Source: Symbiodinium natans
Taxonomy: Eukaryota > Sar > Dinophyceae > Suessiales > Symbiodiniaceae
Direction: 5' to 3'
DNA length: 64,000 nucleotides
Assembly (NCBI GenBank): GCA_905221605.1
Contig: CAJNDS010002435.1
Span: 194,501 to 258,500, forward strand
Each line of letters starts with the position of its first letter. Position 1 is the stretch's first letter. Both the position numbers and the translations under genes were made by a program. The notes beneath the pieces are model-generated. The model was not told the origin of the DNA, did no database searches, and saw nothing but the letters and a program-made list of their open reading frames with translations. This document shows positions 1 through 11,334 of this stretch, in pieces.

Positions 1-90
1 CGAAGCCCTCCAAGCCCCGAAGCCCCCCAAGCCGTGAACAGCCCGGTCGTCATGCTGGAGGCCAATCCAGGGATGCCGCCTCGTGGCAAG

Positions 91-1450
91 TGGAAGAACC
101 TTGGAGATGTGGCTCTGGAACAAGGCCGCCGTGCTTCTCATCGGCTTTTAAGTGGACAGTATCGGTTCTTGCTGAGAAGTTGCTGCATCTGCTGCGTGGG
201 TGGACAGCCTCTGCGAGAGAGAACTGCTGGCGAGGTGACTTCACGCTGGCAAAACGGTGCTTCAGTGAAGCAAAGGCGAGCCATTCTGATTCACAGAAGC
301 CGCTGGAAGAGCATCTGCAACTTCTCTGGCGCAGGACCTTGGGGCCCTCTTCCTCCTGTACACATCGGTCGGTGATGCGGAAGGCGTCCTCTCCACCGGT
401 AAGCTCGCCCAGGACCCTATGGGTTAGCGATGTACAGCCGGCCGCGCGGCGCAGATAGTTTTTTCACCTGAAGGAGAGCAACATTAGCAACATCTCCGTG
501 CTGTGCTACTTGCTGCTCGGAGACACCAAGAGTGCCCTGGAGGCCTGCGACCCCATCCCCACCTTCGTTTTCCTCGATTCCTGTCGGCAGGTTCTCGTCA
601 ACGCGAACCGCTTGCCTGAGGCGTGCCGACTCGCTTTGGCAGTTTTCATTCTAGGGCCTTCTTTGTAAGTGCATTCGGCCAGGCAGCGTTTTTCGCACGG
701 ACGTATTGTCCAAGCGAACTGTCCAGAGTTGCCAGTGCCTCTGACATCTTGGCGTGGACCAGATTCAGCACTCCATCTGCTGCCGGTAATTGTGCCACTG
801 AGGTGCAGATTTGGACAGCAGACTTGGCAAAGGTCAACCAGGCAAGTGCTTGTCAGAATTCCAGGAGAAGCGCTTTTCGAAGTTGGGGTTTCTTGGATCT
901 GTCACCAGAACCACGATACATGAAACGGAGTACAAGAACACGAATTAGTCTTTGCGCATGCAGGCTGTGGCTGACTCCCTCGCAGATCCTTCCAAGTGCA
1001 GCACCTAGTGATCTAACGCGTCAGCGGCAATGCATCCAGATGGCGCGGCCAGCGCCGTTCTTCTCGAAGCTGTGTATCAATGTATCAAGTGATCCCCTTA
1101 CCTAAGTTGCTGGCTGAGGGGCTTGTTGTTTGTTGCTTGACCAAGGTTTCCAGACCTTTTCCAGGACTTTGACTTAACTCTCGCGGCGGAGAACGCATTT
1201 GAAGCCCCCCGCTTATCTATTCGAGTTGTGGGCTTTGGGTTGACTCATCCATTCATGTGAATGCGACGTGCATTCTTCAGGCAAGGAGAAAAAATCCTCC
1301 TCCTGCTTCTGCTTACGCGACAGCAGCGGCCTTGGCATATTCTTCAGAGGCTCTGCTTTCCCGGGCGGGTCCCAATTTTTCCTTGTGTGAGGAGAAGGAG
1401 ATTCTGGAGATGGATGTCATGGAGGAGCTCAAGAAGTTGGGCCGTGGCCT
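91..1450 (+). CDS. COPB2: Coatomer subunit beta' (beta'-COP), C-terminal part, 5' end outside window
   Basis: Beta'-COP is a subunit of the COPI coat that drives retrograde Golgi-to-ER transport; this part is the alpha-solenoid after the WD40 propellers. Exons whose frames join: 91-124 (WKNLGDVALEQ), 235-275 (GDFTLAKRCFSEAK), 335-412 (DLGALFLLYTSVGDAEG), 474-548, 591-620 (VLVNANRLPE), 683-730 (AAFFARTYCPSELSRV), 803-841 (VQIWTADLAKVNQ), 964-995 (AVADSLADPS), 1146-1203 (FPDLFQDFDLTLAAENAFE) and 1392 to about 1449 (EEKEILEMD-like acidic end). The stretch ARTY-PS...KVNQ...SLADP is characteristic of beta'-COP. Donors are GC after 124, 275, 620, 730, 841 and 1203, GA after 412 and 548, GT after 995. 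The N-terminal propellers are missing because the window starts inside the gene. Family call is firm; the last exon and the C-terminal end are less certain. Confidence 0.86.
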
Positions 1451-1845
1451 AAGGTTGTCAGATGTTTGATTGTGCTCCGCACAAGTACCGAGCAAAATGT
1501 TACCAAGTTTTGCCCAAAATGTTTTGGAAAAAGTTAGCGACTTTGGTCGAAAAAGAGCCCAAAAATGTTGGACAGAAAGTTGTCAAAAGTTGGTAACTTT
1601 TTCCAAAAGTTTGTGCGCGTTTTGACCAATGATTTCCAGGTTGTTTTTCCACTTTTTGGAAACATGTCATTTTTTCCAAGTCAGTGGCCTCCCGACGATG
1701 TTTGCGGCTCGCAGGTCCTGACGGCTTCCAGAAGATGCTCACGAAAGGCGGCTCATGGCGGTTCCCAAACAAGAGGGAAAGCAGTTTTCGAGTGTGGGGA
1801 AGGTTATCGTACATCATGTGCCGCCTTGCTTGGTCAGGAGGCGGG

Positions 1846-2037
1846 CCTGCAGATTTTGCGCCAGCCCCTCGCGTTCAACCAGCGGCGGCACCAGCTGCAG
1901 CGCCTGTCGCAGCGCCGGTTGCGGCGCCAGCTGCGGCGCCAGCGCCGCAGCCGGAACCGCAGCCGGATCTCATTGTGCGGGAGCCTCCGCCCATCATCCA
2001 GCTTGAGATTCAGATAGATTCAGCATCCTCCTCCTGA
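1846..2037 (+). CDS. Possible Pro/Ala-rich C-terminal tail exon of the beta'-COP gene
   Basis: After the last recognisable beta'-COP exon there is an open stretch on the same strand made of repeated AAPVAAPAAAP-type sequence, ending in an acidic/hydrophobic segment (IVREPPPIIQLEIQI) and a TGA at 2035-2037. Beta'-COP proteins commonly end in a low-complexity acidic tail, so it could be the end of that gene. Short PAE-rich open stretches continue at about 2162-2213, 2357-2398 and 2461-2510, so the real tail may use other exons. No domain is recognised. The link to the upstream gene is inference. Confidence 0.35.
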   Translation, partial: PADFAPAPRVQPAAAPAAAPVAAPVAAPAAAPAPQPEPQPDLIVREPPPIIQLEIQIDSASSS

Positions 2038-2039
2038 TG

Positions 2040-5000
2040 CATGTGTTTAAGGCCTGAGCCCGTGCCTGTCATGCCGGCTCCGGCGCAGTGCCGCTTACAC
2101 GCTTTTTTGCCACCTTTCATGCAGACAGTCCTCTAGTGTCATTGAGTAGGCTGGTTCGCCAGGTCCGCCCCAGAGACCATAGTGGAGTCCTCTTCACCTG
2201 AACTGCTGGTGCACAGCCAAGAATGAGCATGCGTTCGTGATGTCCACAGTTTCCCGTGGCTGGAACTTCCTCCAATCGTTTGGGCCATAGAAAACTTGAT
2301 TTTTCTGCTATCATCTACTTTCCGTCGAAGCGCGATCTTGCTGCGGCCAAGTAGACCGAGGTGCCGGATGCCGCTGTGCCAGCACCAGCAGCCTTCCCAG
2401 TGTAGTTGCAGCGACGCCAACGTATGATTGACCGGCCCACAAGACCATGCCCCTGATGTCGTAGCCAAGGAATCTGCCGGCGGAGAAGCTCCAGCACCCG
2501 AGCCTCCTTGGCATGTTGCCGGGTTCAGTCCAGCCTCAAGGGACCCAGGGGTTTGATTGTGGTCGAGGGTTGAGGATCCATCGCAGCCCAACGCCCCCCA
2601 GCACCCGATCTTCACACTTTTCACGGCCAGGCAGAGTGGCGGGGGAGCTGCAGAGATGCCAGACCTCCTTTAGGACCGATGCCCTTGTGCATGGCGCGCA
2701 AGGATTTAAAAACCTTAGAGCCCTTCTTGGGCCCTCTAAACCCCTTGGGCCCCCACACTCTGCAATTGCCTTGCCTTTGTAGGAACGATCTCTGAGCCTC
2801 CGGGCGTAGATTGCTCCAGTGGTCACCTCCACCAGTAGGAGATGGGTGCAGCCCGCTTGCTGAGCAATCATTGATAGTCCAGACTCGAGGCCCGAGTGGC
2901 GTTGAACACGAGCCCGAAGCCAGGTGGGTTTGTCTGCCTTGAAGGTCCAGCGTGCGAGCGTTGAACTATGTCAAGTTGTCAAGCGTCTTGCCCTATGCAG
3001 CACCTGTCTAGTTTGATAACTAGATGGGCTGTCCGACGAGATCGCAACTGCCGCGCTGGCAAAAGGTCGAGCAGCTGCCAAAGTTCAGAAGGAGCTGCCA
3101 AATTTTGACACAGCCTCCCAAACAAGCCCTGAAGCCCAAAACCCCGGACAATGATGTTGTTGTCCACGTCAGATGCCATCAAACTTCACCCTAAGGTCTT
3201 AACTCTCAAGGCCGACATGCGAACCCCGGACCCAAACCCCGCAACCTATGGGATGGGACGAAATCGTACATCCAAAGCCTCAAAGCCTAAGCCCCCGCGA
3301 TCTTGTAGGAACTCCTTTCCAAGGCCTGGGACCGCTGTTCCAGGGAAAGCAGGGGCTCTGACAATCAGAATCGCCTGAGGGGGCCCTCCAAGCTTGAGAA
3401 GCTAGGCGCGAGCTCCGTCGGAGAAGGCGCCGGCGCAGGCACGGACTGAACGTCACTTACAGATTACCTTCGGTTGAGGTGTTGAAGGGTTTACGGTTGT
3501 CATGCATGCGGTTATTCTTTTCAGCGTCAGTGTCGACATTGAGTAGTGTTTCAAGCATAGCAGTAGTGGCACTGAAAGCTGCAGTGCAGGCTCCTCCACT
3601 CCCTGCCAGCAAAGGAGCCACGAAGCTGCATGTATGGGTATTGTGTGAAGTTTTGACGTGTGACGGAGGGTGCCTCAAAGCTACGGCATGTCAGTCTGAG
3701 GCATCAAAGGGAAGGAGAAAGCATGGAAAAGGCAGTGGGGTGGGGCACACCTACCCTAAACCCCACAAGACCTGCTTGCTTTTTGCATTCGTGTGGCACT
3801 ATTTGGCCTCTTTGGGGCACGTGGGTGGCCCATGACTCTAGGCAAAGGTAAAGGCAAGCAGAAAGGCCTGGCACCAAGCATCAGTGCAGTGTTTGAAGCC
3901 CACAGCCGATGGTTGGCCTTGCGTCTGTGAAATCAGGAAAGCACAAGGACCAGCCCCCCTTCGTAAACCGTGGTCCTGTGCCTGCAGGACTGGGTGCAAA
4001 GAGGTCGGAAACCCTAAAGCCCGGCCAAGACAGGCTTGCACCTACTCCCTGCCATCCCAAAAAGCCATGGCAGACCCAAATCTCCTAGACACAGAGCTGA
4101 TGCTAGCATGCGAGCTTCCCAGGACGTCAGCTGCGAATTTGGACGGTCACTCCGGCTGGTTGGGTTTGGCCTACGACTGCTGCGCATGCAATTGCTTCCT
4201 GTACCTTGTCGGCCAGGGCGTAATGCCTGTCAGGGGCACCGAGGCCAGTCTTTGCGCTGTTTGTGTTCCGTTGTGTGCCGTGCACCCAAGGGTACACAAG
4301 TGGAGGCAGTGTCACCGCAGAAGCTGATGGTGGCCAAGCCGAAGATGCGAAGCTTCACGAGGTCCGGGCACAATAAGCTTCGGCATCGCCAGTCATTCGA
4401 CATGTGAGGCGATGCAATGGGACTGCGTAGCGACAGCATGGTAAGCATTGCTTTGCAGGCGAAAGCAGGTGGCGATCCCAGCTACAGCTTTCTGTCCTAG
4501 CTTTGCTGTCCTAAAATTTCACGCGTGAATGCCCCAGTGACTATCTGTACTGAGATGCTGCTGCCAGCAAGCTCGAAGGTCTGCGGTCCGTGTTTGGACT
4601 GCCTGCACATGCACGCGCTGGGTCGCGAGTCACCTGACGCTTGCACTTTGCAGGCTGCCTCCATGGCCGTCGTGAGAAGTGGTCTGCTCGAGAAAGCGGC
4701 GACATCCAAAGCCGCTGCTCGCGCTCCCAGGTTCATGCTGGTCCCCGCCAGGATCGTGGCAAAGCCAGGCCTGCTCGCGGCTGCGACGTCGAAGGCTGCG
4801 GGCGGGCTGGCCAAGGCCTACCCAAAAGGCCGGGGGCCCTACGATGCACGATGTCCGAAGCTTGCGTGCTTTCGATGTGCGTAAGTCTGCACGCAGTGTG
4901 AGCTTGCCTTGCTGAAGTGCGAGGCTTCTGACTTTTGTTGTCAACTTGATGCTCGTGAACAGCACTCGTTATGCATGAGACTCAGGCCTGGCAGCGGCGC

Positions 5001-6171
5001 AGCCAAAGGCCGGCTGCCTTTATTCGGAGACGCATTGTTGGCAGTGTTTTAGGGGGTGACTTTGCTGCTTCTGCTGCTTCTCCTCCTGAGGTGGCCGGTG
5101 CTGGGCGCCGTGTGCCAAAAAGCTTCTCGAAGGCCCACGATGTTCACCGTTGACGCCCGATGAGAAATGACCCATTGGCAAGGAACGCCCCAGACACCTT
5201 AGTTATCAAGGCTCGAAACTGGCCAGCTCATCGTTAGCATGGTTCTCAGGCGGCTGCTGCGACACGGTCTGGCTTGGCTCTAAGTTCTGGGCTAGCGGCC
5301 GATTTTGCCTGCTGCGTGTAGGCGTCCACCCGCGGAAAGTTGCCACCAAGGAAAGGTGACCTTCGCTGGCAAGGCCGCTTGGTTGCTGTCGGAGTCCTGA
5401 GCTCCCGAAATCCTCTGCAGAGAAGTCATGGAAGCAACAGAACCATCAGCAAGACCCTAAGACCTCACCAAAGACCCCTGTAGCCCCCAAAGCCACCCTC
5501 AAAAGCCCAACCTTTTTGCAGGCCTTCGCTCTACCTCCATGGAGAGGTGGGGCAAGAAAGGTTGCCGCTAAGGTCAAGGCGGGTTGGGGGGGGGGGACTT
5601 CATTGTCCTTGTCCATGGAAGGCATGTTTGGTGCATGGCAAATTTCCTGGGGAGTTGTAGGGGAGTTTCACAGAGAGACTGTGGCAGCTGCATTCTGATG
5701 TCTGGGAAAAGCAGATTGCGGATGGGTTTTCGGCTCAAGCAAAGGATGTAGGGTGTTTTTTTGCGTCTTTCGTGCAGCCTCTCGGCCAGTTGGCTCTGAG
5801 AAATGGTCTCTGACAGAAGTGTCTGGGTCTTGTGTAGAGCAAGTGTGCGCTTTCATTTTCATGGAGGAGAGCATTTCTGTACATGGATCTCTGAGTTGAG
5901 CTTTCATTTACATGCAGGAAACGCCCACCATGCTCGCCTTCAGACGCACTTCTAAAAACAAGCACTGGCATGCAACTGCATCAGGGCGCATGTGATCCAA
6001 GGTTGCCCAAGCTGCCCCAAGATGGGAGTCCTGCGGCTGCCGCAGCCCCTGATTCTGCTAGGAGGTCAGTTTTGCTGCTGCTGCTGTTGCTGCTGCGGCG
6101 TAGCACAGTATGCTAGGCAAGAGAGGCCTTAAGCCGAAGTCCTGTCGCATGCAGGCGTTTTGGTTTGACAG
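2040..6171. other. Intergenic or unassigned, about 4.1 kb
   Basis: I find no gene here that I can name. Open frames are short, overlap on both strands and lack family motifs. The best candidate is an Ala/Lys-rich open stretch at about 4650-4860 (+) with a repeated pattern (GLLEKAATSKAA and GLLAAATSKAA), which may be an exon of a small basic protein. A short CTG tract lies near 6070-6100. There are no telomere-like arrays in this part, unlike most of the window. Confidence 0.4.
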
Positions 6172-7302
6172 ATGAGGGATCCCGCTGTTTTTGTTGTGTG
6201 CATGAAACCAGAGCATGGAGCGGAGATATCGCCGCTTGTCCGTGAGCTCTGTGCATTTTTGGTGAGAGCCTCGGATCTACAGTCCAGCTTGGAAGCCTTC
6301 ATGATCGAGCAGTGCAAGGAATTCCGAGATGCCAACCTGGGCGGAGAGCAAAAGCTGCATTGGACGGACCTGCACAAGAGATACGTGGAGCTGGCCGAAG
6401 GGCAGCTGGATGAGTTCCTCCGCGAGCGGGAAGCCACCGCAGACGAGTTGGCACAAACCCTGCAGTCTTCACTTGGTAAGTCCATGTGGTCCCTGCCACT
6501 TCTTCAGAGCTTAGACTACCAAGCCTTCGCTGCGCAGATGATCGCTTTGGCACATGGCCCTCAGTTGAGAGCCGAGGCTGCTGCATCCTCGGGTCTCTTG
6601 GGTGGAGTCTGGAAGCCAGAGACTTCGGATCCAAGGAGCCTTGAGAAGTTCTTGAAAGCCCAGGGCGTGCCGTGGATTCTGCGGCGCCTCCATGTCTTCG
6701 CCACCGTGCGAGAGGTCTGCGTTGTGGAGATGCCCGGCACGGTGCCGATCTTCACGATTTGGGAATCTCGAAACCACGGCTTCGGCGTGTGCATGAGTCA
6801 GGTGATTGCTGACGGGGTTGAGCGCCATGACGGCTGCTTGAACACCAGGGCATGGTTGCAGGAGTCTGACTTACACGTGGCGCAAAGCCCCGATGGCATG
6901 TCTGGAGTAGAGACGGTATACGCAGTTCTCAATGATGGCAAGTCTCTGCAAATCCGCCGGGAGATGTGGGGGCCAGGCTGTGACAATGACAGCTGCGCTT
7001 TCGCGCAGCAGTTCGTCAAGCACGAGCCTGGTGTCGAAGATTCCAAGGAGAGCAGGAGGCAGAGCCCGAAGCAAGCAGCTTCCCAAGAGGCCTCGCCGGC
7101 TACTCCCAGCCCAGGCCTTGTCAGCCCGGAGGCTGCCATGCCTGCCATGCCTGCCATGCCTCAGGTCAAGTCTCTTGAGACATGCGGCCCATACGCGAAA
7201 GTTGCAGCTCCCTTGCTGCCCTCCGCGCCTCCTGGGACACCTTCCCGGCAGCCGCTTGCACGCAGGAGGTTGCAGAGACCGGCTCCTGCCACCTCGTCGT
7301 AA
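6172..7302 (+). CDS. BART-domain protein (CFAP36/ARL2BP-like N-terminus) with an unassigned beta-rich domain
   Basis: Single-exon 376-aa open frame from ATG 6172. Residues about 38-130 resemble the BART domain of CFAP36 and ARL2BP: an acidic helix (AFMIEQCKEFRD), the core KLHWTDLHKRYVELAEGQLD (KL-[YW]T-[DE][IL]H-x-x-Y in the family), and a final helix LLQSLDYQAFAAQMIAL. BART domains bind ARL2/ARL3-type small GTPases and CFAP36 is linked to cilia, so a ciliary or GTPase-effector role is an inference. Residues about 156-268 form a second, probably beta-strand-rich unit (KFLKAQGVPWILRRL... to LQIRREM) that I cannot name; it is vaguely like a lipocalin-type barrel. Residues 280-376 are Pro/Ala/Ser-rich with MPAMPAMPAMP. 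The ATG directly follows a TTTGACAG, a possible cis or spliced-leader acceptor, so upstream exons cannot be excluded. Confidence 0.72.
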   Translation: MRDPAVFVVCMKPEHGAEISPLVRELCAFLVRASDLQSSLEAFMIEQCKEFRDANLGGEQKLHWTDLHKRYVELAEGQLDEFLREREATADELAQTLQSSLGKSMWSLPLLQSLDYQAFAAQMIALAHGPQLRAEAAASSGLLGGVWKPETSDPRSLEKFLKAQGVPWILRRLHVFATVREVCVVEMPGTVPIFTIWESRNHGFGVCMSQVIADGVERHDGCLNTRAWLQESDLHVAQSPDGMSGVETVYAVLNDGKSLQIRREMWGPGCDNDSCAFAQQFVKHEPGVEDSKESRRQSPKQAASQEASPATPSPGLVSPEAAMPAMPAMPQVKSLETCGPYAKVAAPLLPSAPPGTPSRQPLARRRLQRPAPATSS

Positions 7303-8165
7303 GATGACGAGCCGTGTTTTCCAGAAGGACTGAAATTCATGATGCCTAAAACTATAGAACACCATAGATAGTAGCGCGCGAGCTGAGAGCAAGACATCTG
7401 GGCCGTGCTCAAGCATGTGATGAGAGCGGTGTGAACACCACGTTAAGGGGCTATAGTAGAACACGGTTATGGCTGTATAATCCCGCACCTCCCCACTTTG
7501 CCCCGCTAATGACTAGTCAACGGACGAATCGTGAACTTTGCAAAAAGCAGCGATCTTCACCCTGCTTTTCAGGCTTGCAACTTGCAAAGCAGTTGTATGC
7601 AGATAGTCAGGACTCGCGCTGTAGAATCGCTGCAGCTGCGAGACCTGCGAATGTCCTAGAGCAGCACCGTCAGCAAGGCTGAGAGAGCTGGAAAACTTGA
7701 TGGTGTCGCATCGTCATTCGTTGGCCGCTTCAGAGTCTTGTCTTGTCTGTTTCAGAAGGTTTCTTGCATGTCGGAGCCCAGTCACAGCTTGTCGATGCAA
7801 GAGCCATCCAAAAAAACCGCATCCAGGCTCGACGGCCGGGGAGCTTTGTGTGTGGTCCTCAGGCCTTCGTGCGGTCTGCCAGGGGAGGTCAGTCAACAGC
7901 CAGCACTGCATTCCTGTGGTGCTCGCTCTCTGCAGGTCAACCTTCATGGGCTCAAATGAGAAGGGACGTCGCACCGATCTGTGGAAACTCTCAAAGGGCG
8001 AGTTTTTCTCAGCATTCAGACAGGCAATGACCGTCACTATGTGGCATTGGTTTATGCAATGGCATGAAGCTTACGTGAGTAAGCTCGCCGGGTGTGCATG
8101 CACTTCGAGACGCTTCTTGGACCAGTTGATGTGGAACAAAAGGGGTGTGGCATTTCATGGACGTG
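7303..8165. other. Unassigned spacer
   Basis: Only short overlapping open frames on both strands are present, with no recognisable domain, repeat array or RNA gene. Confidence 0.4.
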
Positions 8166-8492
8166 TCAGTGCTTCTCTGCTTCTTCCTTCCTCTGTGGCC
8201 TGCGCATGTTGCGGAACACGTCCACGTCCTCTCTGGCATGTGCCAGGCCAAGCCAGGCGAGGAGGATGCGACAGCCCAGCCACGTGATAGCAGCACCTGC
8301 ACACAAGAATGAGAGAATGCGCTTTTCACTGCCAAAATCTCCCAAAACCACTAAACCACCCACAGTCGGACTTAGAAGCCCCAAAAGAGCAGTCGTGAAG
8401 TAAATCTGCAGGACGACTACGACCCCTTCTCGGAGGAGCCCGCGCCCCACGTAGCCATGGAGAAGGCCCGGGATTTTAACGGAATGCTTAGA
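8166..8492 (-). CDS. Possible terminal exon of a small membrane protein (unrecognised)
   Basis: On the minus strand an open stretch runs from about 8492 to a TGA at 8166. It encodes two convincing hydrophobic segments (GVVVVLQIYFTTALLGLL and FLCAGAAITWLGCRILLAWL) separated by a short polar loop (GDFGSEKR) and followed by a charged tail (RRPQRKEEAEKH), with a membrane-topology-like charge pattern. Other frames here look random. I recognise no family. An upstream exon (higher coordinates) would be needed if the ATG near 8451 is not the start. Confidence 0.33.
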   Translation of the reverse strand, partial: SKHSVKIPGLLHGYVGRGLLREGVVVVLQIYFTTALLGLLSPTVGGLVVLGDFGSEKRILSFLCAGAAITWLGCRILLAWLGLAHAREDVDVFRNMRRPQRKEEAEKH

Positions 8493-8895
8493 AAATGAGG
8501 ATAAGAATCAGAAAGATACTGATCATAATAATAGTAATAGCAATAATGTGTTACGTGGTCTTACGGGGTTGATGGTGGCCGTGCTGCTTGTGTCTATGTG
8601 TAAGGAGTTTTTTGAGATCAACACAATCGCGCAGCAATGCAACTTGCCGTTTTGCTGCCGAAGCCCACCCCCCCCCCCCACCTGCTCGATCTTGAGGATG
8701 TTGTGGATGAGAGCTTCTGGATACAGACGGCATATTTTGAGCAAACCAAACTGCCTCCTTGAAACAGCTCTTAGCTCCCGCTGTCGCCAAGTATACGCTG
8801 AGTATATGCCCTGCCCCACGAGCTTACAATGGAGGAGTTTCGGAAAGCAGCGCGCCGTGCGGCCGGGCTCTCGGGTCGCATGCCATGGCATAGCA

Positions 8896-8987
8896 TAGGG
8901 TTTCCGACAATAGGGGTACCCTTTTTGGGGGTCCCGTTTAGGGGGGATTCTAAACGGGGTACCCCCTATTTTTATGGGAAATACCCA
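8896..8987. repeat. MITE-like inverted-repeat element, family B
   Basis: Left end GGGTTTCCGACAATAGGGGT matches the reverse complement of the right end (GGGGTACCCCCTATTTTTAT followed by GGGAAATACC) with mismatches. The same ends recur at 32646, 35270, 42362, 42993, 46798, 61558 and 63199. Interior is GGGTCCCGTTTAGGG-like. No coding capacity. Confidence 0.65.
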
Positions 8988-9428
8988 GACAAGCGGGTGG
9001 TTTCAGGGTTCAGAGTCGCAAGAGCCCCGGCCAAACGATGAAGTGGGCCAGGTCCTTGCCTCAGGCTCTCTGAAAAAAGTGCTGGGAATGCAGGCAGCTG
9101 CTGCCGGCAAGCTGGATGCCGTGGAGTGGCGGCCACAGGCACTCCGCAGAAACGGCCATGTCAGGACTCCGGAGTTCCCTGAGCTGTGCAGTTCGATTTC
9201 CTGTGACCTCGTTCTGAACCTGGCACTCAGTGGGAAGTTGCTTGGGTGACATGCTGTCGATTTAGAGTCTCATGGCACCTTCATCGAACACTGCCTGCGA
9301 GTCATCCCCTAGCGACAGCACGCACAGTGTTTTTTCAAGCTCACGAAAGTAGAGCCCTGAACTACAGCGAACTGGTGAGACCGTTTTAAGGACCTTGTGA
9401 CCGTGGGCTGAGCCATTGCAGCGCAGCG

Positions 9429-10271
9429 ATGAGCAAGGCCAAGAAGGCCCCGAGACCCGCGAGCTCGAAGCCGGCCAGAGTCCTGCAGGTGCCGGGCTTG
9501 GCGCCGCGGGCCTCGGAGCCTTTGAAAGCGGAGCCTCCAAGTCCCAAGGTGACGGAGCCCAAGGATCCCCAGGCGGCAAAGCCGCAAAAGCGGAAGAAAG
9601 GCAAAGCCGGCAAGATGGGCCTTGCCACACAGCAGGTTGCCGAGGTTGCCGAGGCTGCCAAAGTTGCCAAAGATGCCGGGCCTGGAGGCAACGAGCCCGA
9701 ATCCAAGAAGGGTGGCCCCGAGCGGCCGGCTCCGCGTGTCTTGCAAATTCCAGGCAAGGCCAACCGCGGATCGGAGAAGCGCCGCTTCATGTCTGACAAG
9801 GTCTCTAGCATCCGCTCGAAGCCGCAAGAGCCAAAGCGAAAGGCGCAGAAGGGCAAAAGCACTCCTGACATGGAGGATTCTGCAGAGTTCAAGCAAGCGC
9901 TGAAGGATGTGTTGAATTTCGTGATGCCGCAGCTCGGCAAATCGGAGCGGATCCAGTATGAGAAGGCCAAGATACGGGCTCTGGGTGGTACGCCGGACAA
10001 GCGCCAGTATGAACCCTACGCTGCTTTGCAGCGGCGGAGGAAGGCGGAGGATGCTGCTCGGCAGCGGAGGCTTGCTGAGGAGAAGCAGCTGGGCGTCTCG
10101 CTGTCCGCCACGCAGCAGCGCCGCGGCGTGGCGGCGGACGGGGCCACGCACCGCAAGAAGGAGGCACTCCAGGCCAAGAAGCGCCGAAAGGAGAACGACA
10201 TACTTTCCGTTGGCGCGGAGAGCAGAGGTATGGTGATCATCCCCAAGAGCAAAGCCAAGACGTATGCCTAG
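9429..10271 (+). CDS. DUF4602 (C1orf131-like) basic protein, probable ribosome-biogenesis factor
   Basis: Single-exon 280-aa open frame, very Lys/Arg/Ala/Pro-rich. Residues about 172-222 (KSERIQYEKAKIRALGGTPD, then KRQYEPYAALQRRRKAED) match the DUF4602 pattern: a helix, a short [LM]GA-[KT]PPK-like turn, a Y/N-Y motif, then a long charged helix. A late MVIIPKSK strand resembles the LVLSP-like motif near the end of the family. C1orf131 is a component of the small-subunit processome, so nucleolar pre-rRNA work is inferred. The N-terminal half is disordered and carries a duplicated 16-residue motif (PARVLQVPG at 15 and APRVLQIPG at 101). The ATG lies eight bases after a TTGCAG (9416-9421), a good candidate for a spliced-leader acceptor, which supports this start. 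Confidence 0.68.
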   Translation: MSKAKKAPRPASSKPARVLQVPGLAPRASEPLKAEPPSPKVTEPKDPQAAKPQKRKKGKAGKMGLATQQVAEVAEAAKVAKDAGPGGNEPESKKGGPERPAPRVLQIPGKANRGSEKRRFMSDKVSSIRSKPQEPKRKAQKGKSTPDMEDSAEFKQALKDVLNFVMPQLGKSERIQYEKAKIRALGGTPDKRQYEPYAALQRRRKAEDAARQRRLAEEKQLGVSLSATQQRRGVAADGATHRKKEALQAKKRRKENDILSVGAESRGMVIIPKSKAKTYA

Positions 10272-11295
10272 GAGATTGTTCAGGAGAGGTCCGCCATGCC
10301 TTGTCGCCCAGATGCTCAGCGAAGTCAACGAACATGGAGTGCGTCCACATGGTTGAGACCGCGACTGGGAGGTCTATTATGGCCCGCGACGCATGGCAGC
10401 ATCCAAGAACAGAACACGACGTGGCCAGCCAAGGAGAAAGGAGTGCTTCAAAGACAGCGGTGTGCAGTGGCATGTGCAGTAGCATGTGCTGACATGTGCT
10501 GAGAGTTGGGAGCTTTGCTGATCCTGTGCAGGGAGATCCCCTTTTGGGGGTGGTCAGGATGCCGCCGAAGCGCAAGGCCCATTCGAAAGCTTCAGCAATG
10601 TGGAGGCCCGTTGAACCCAGTCGACCTGCCTGGAGGGCAATGGCGTGGCACCTGCCCAAGCCAAGTTCCGTGCCGTGCCGCGCACGGCCATTGCCTGGCT
10701 GCGGCGGCCGGGGGCGCAGAGTCAAGGCTCCGCCATTGAATCGTCTTTGTCTGAATGCCTCAAGCATCTTTTGTTTTCGCAGGTGGCGCTCAAGCCGAGG
10801 ACGTTGCCTCAGCAGACTTTCGCGGTTCTCATCCTTCCTATTCTTGCGGCTCGCTGCAAGCATGACTGGCATCTGCAGCACCCGTGCACTTGCGAGGAAT
10901 ACTTCCGCAAAGATGAGACCCAGCCTGCCAAGAAGCAGAAAGTAGATCCTGTTCAGAGAGGCACATCAAAGCTTCGAGCTTCGAGTGGCAGAGATGGTGT
11001 TGAGCTTATAATCTATGTTTGCGGCTCCCTCCAGGCTTCACGAAAGAGCTTCTTGAAAAGGCAGGCACCAAGCATCTGGAGCAGTTCAAGGGTGACATTC
11101 GTGTGATGGGGTCGCCCGCATGACGGTGGGTTGGGGGGCTTGGGGCCCAACAACTTGTCAGTTTTTGCTTTTCCATACTGCCAGACGCCGTCCACCCTGC
11201 AGACGCTGCCGGCTTAGTGGGTTGTTGCCAAGCGGTACTGCACATGTCGGGTACGATTCTCTCACTGCTAGACTCTCTCTCTCTCTCTCTCTTTG

Positions 11296-11334
<39 letters not shown>

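Noticed and set aside
6476-6507. GTAAGT...CTTCAG as an intron in the BART gene
   Set aside because: Only 32 bases and not a multiple of three; removing it breaks a frame that continues into the conserved last BART helix.
9309-10328. 339-codon minus-strand open frame
   Set aside because: Antisense of the DUF4602 gene in GC-rich DNA; Leu/Arg-rich with no motif, while the plus frame matches a family.
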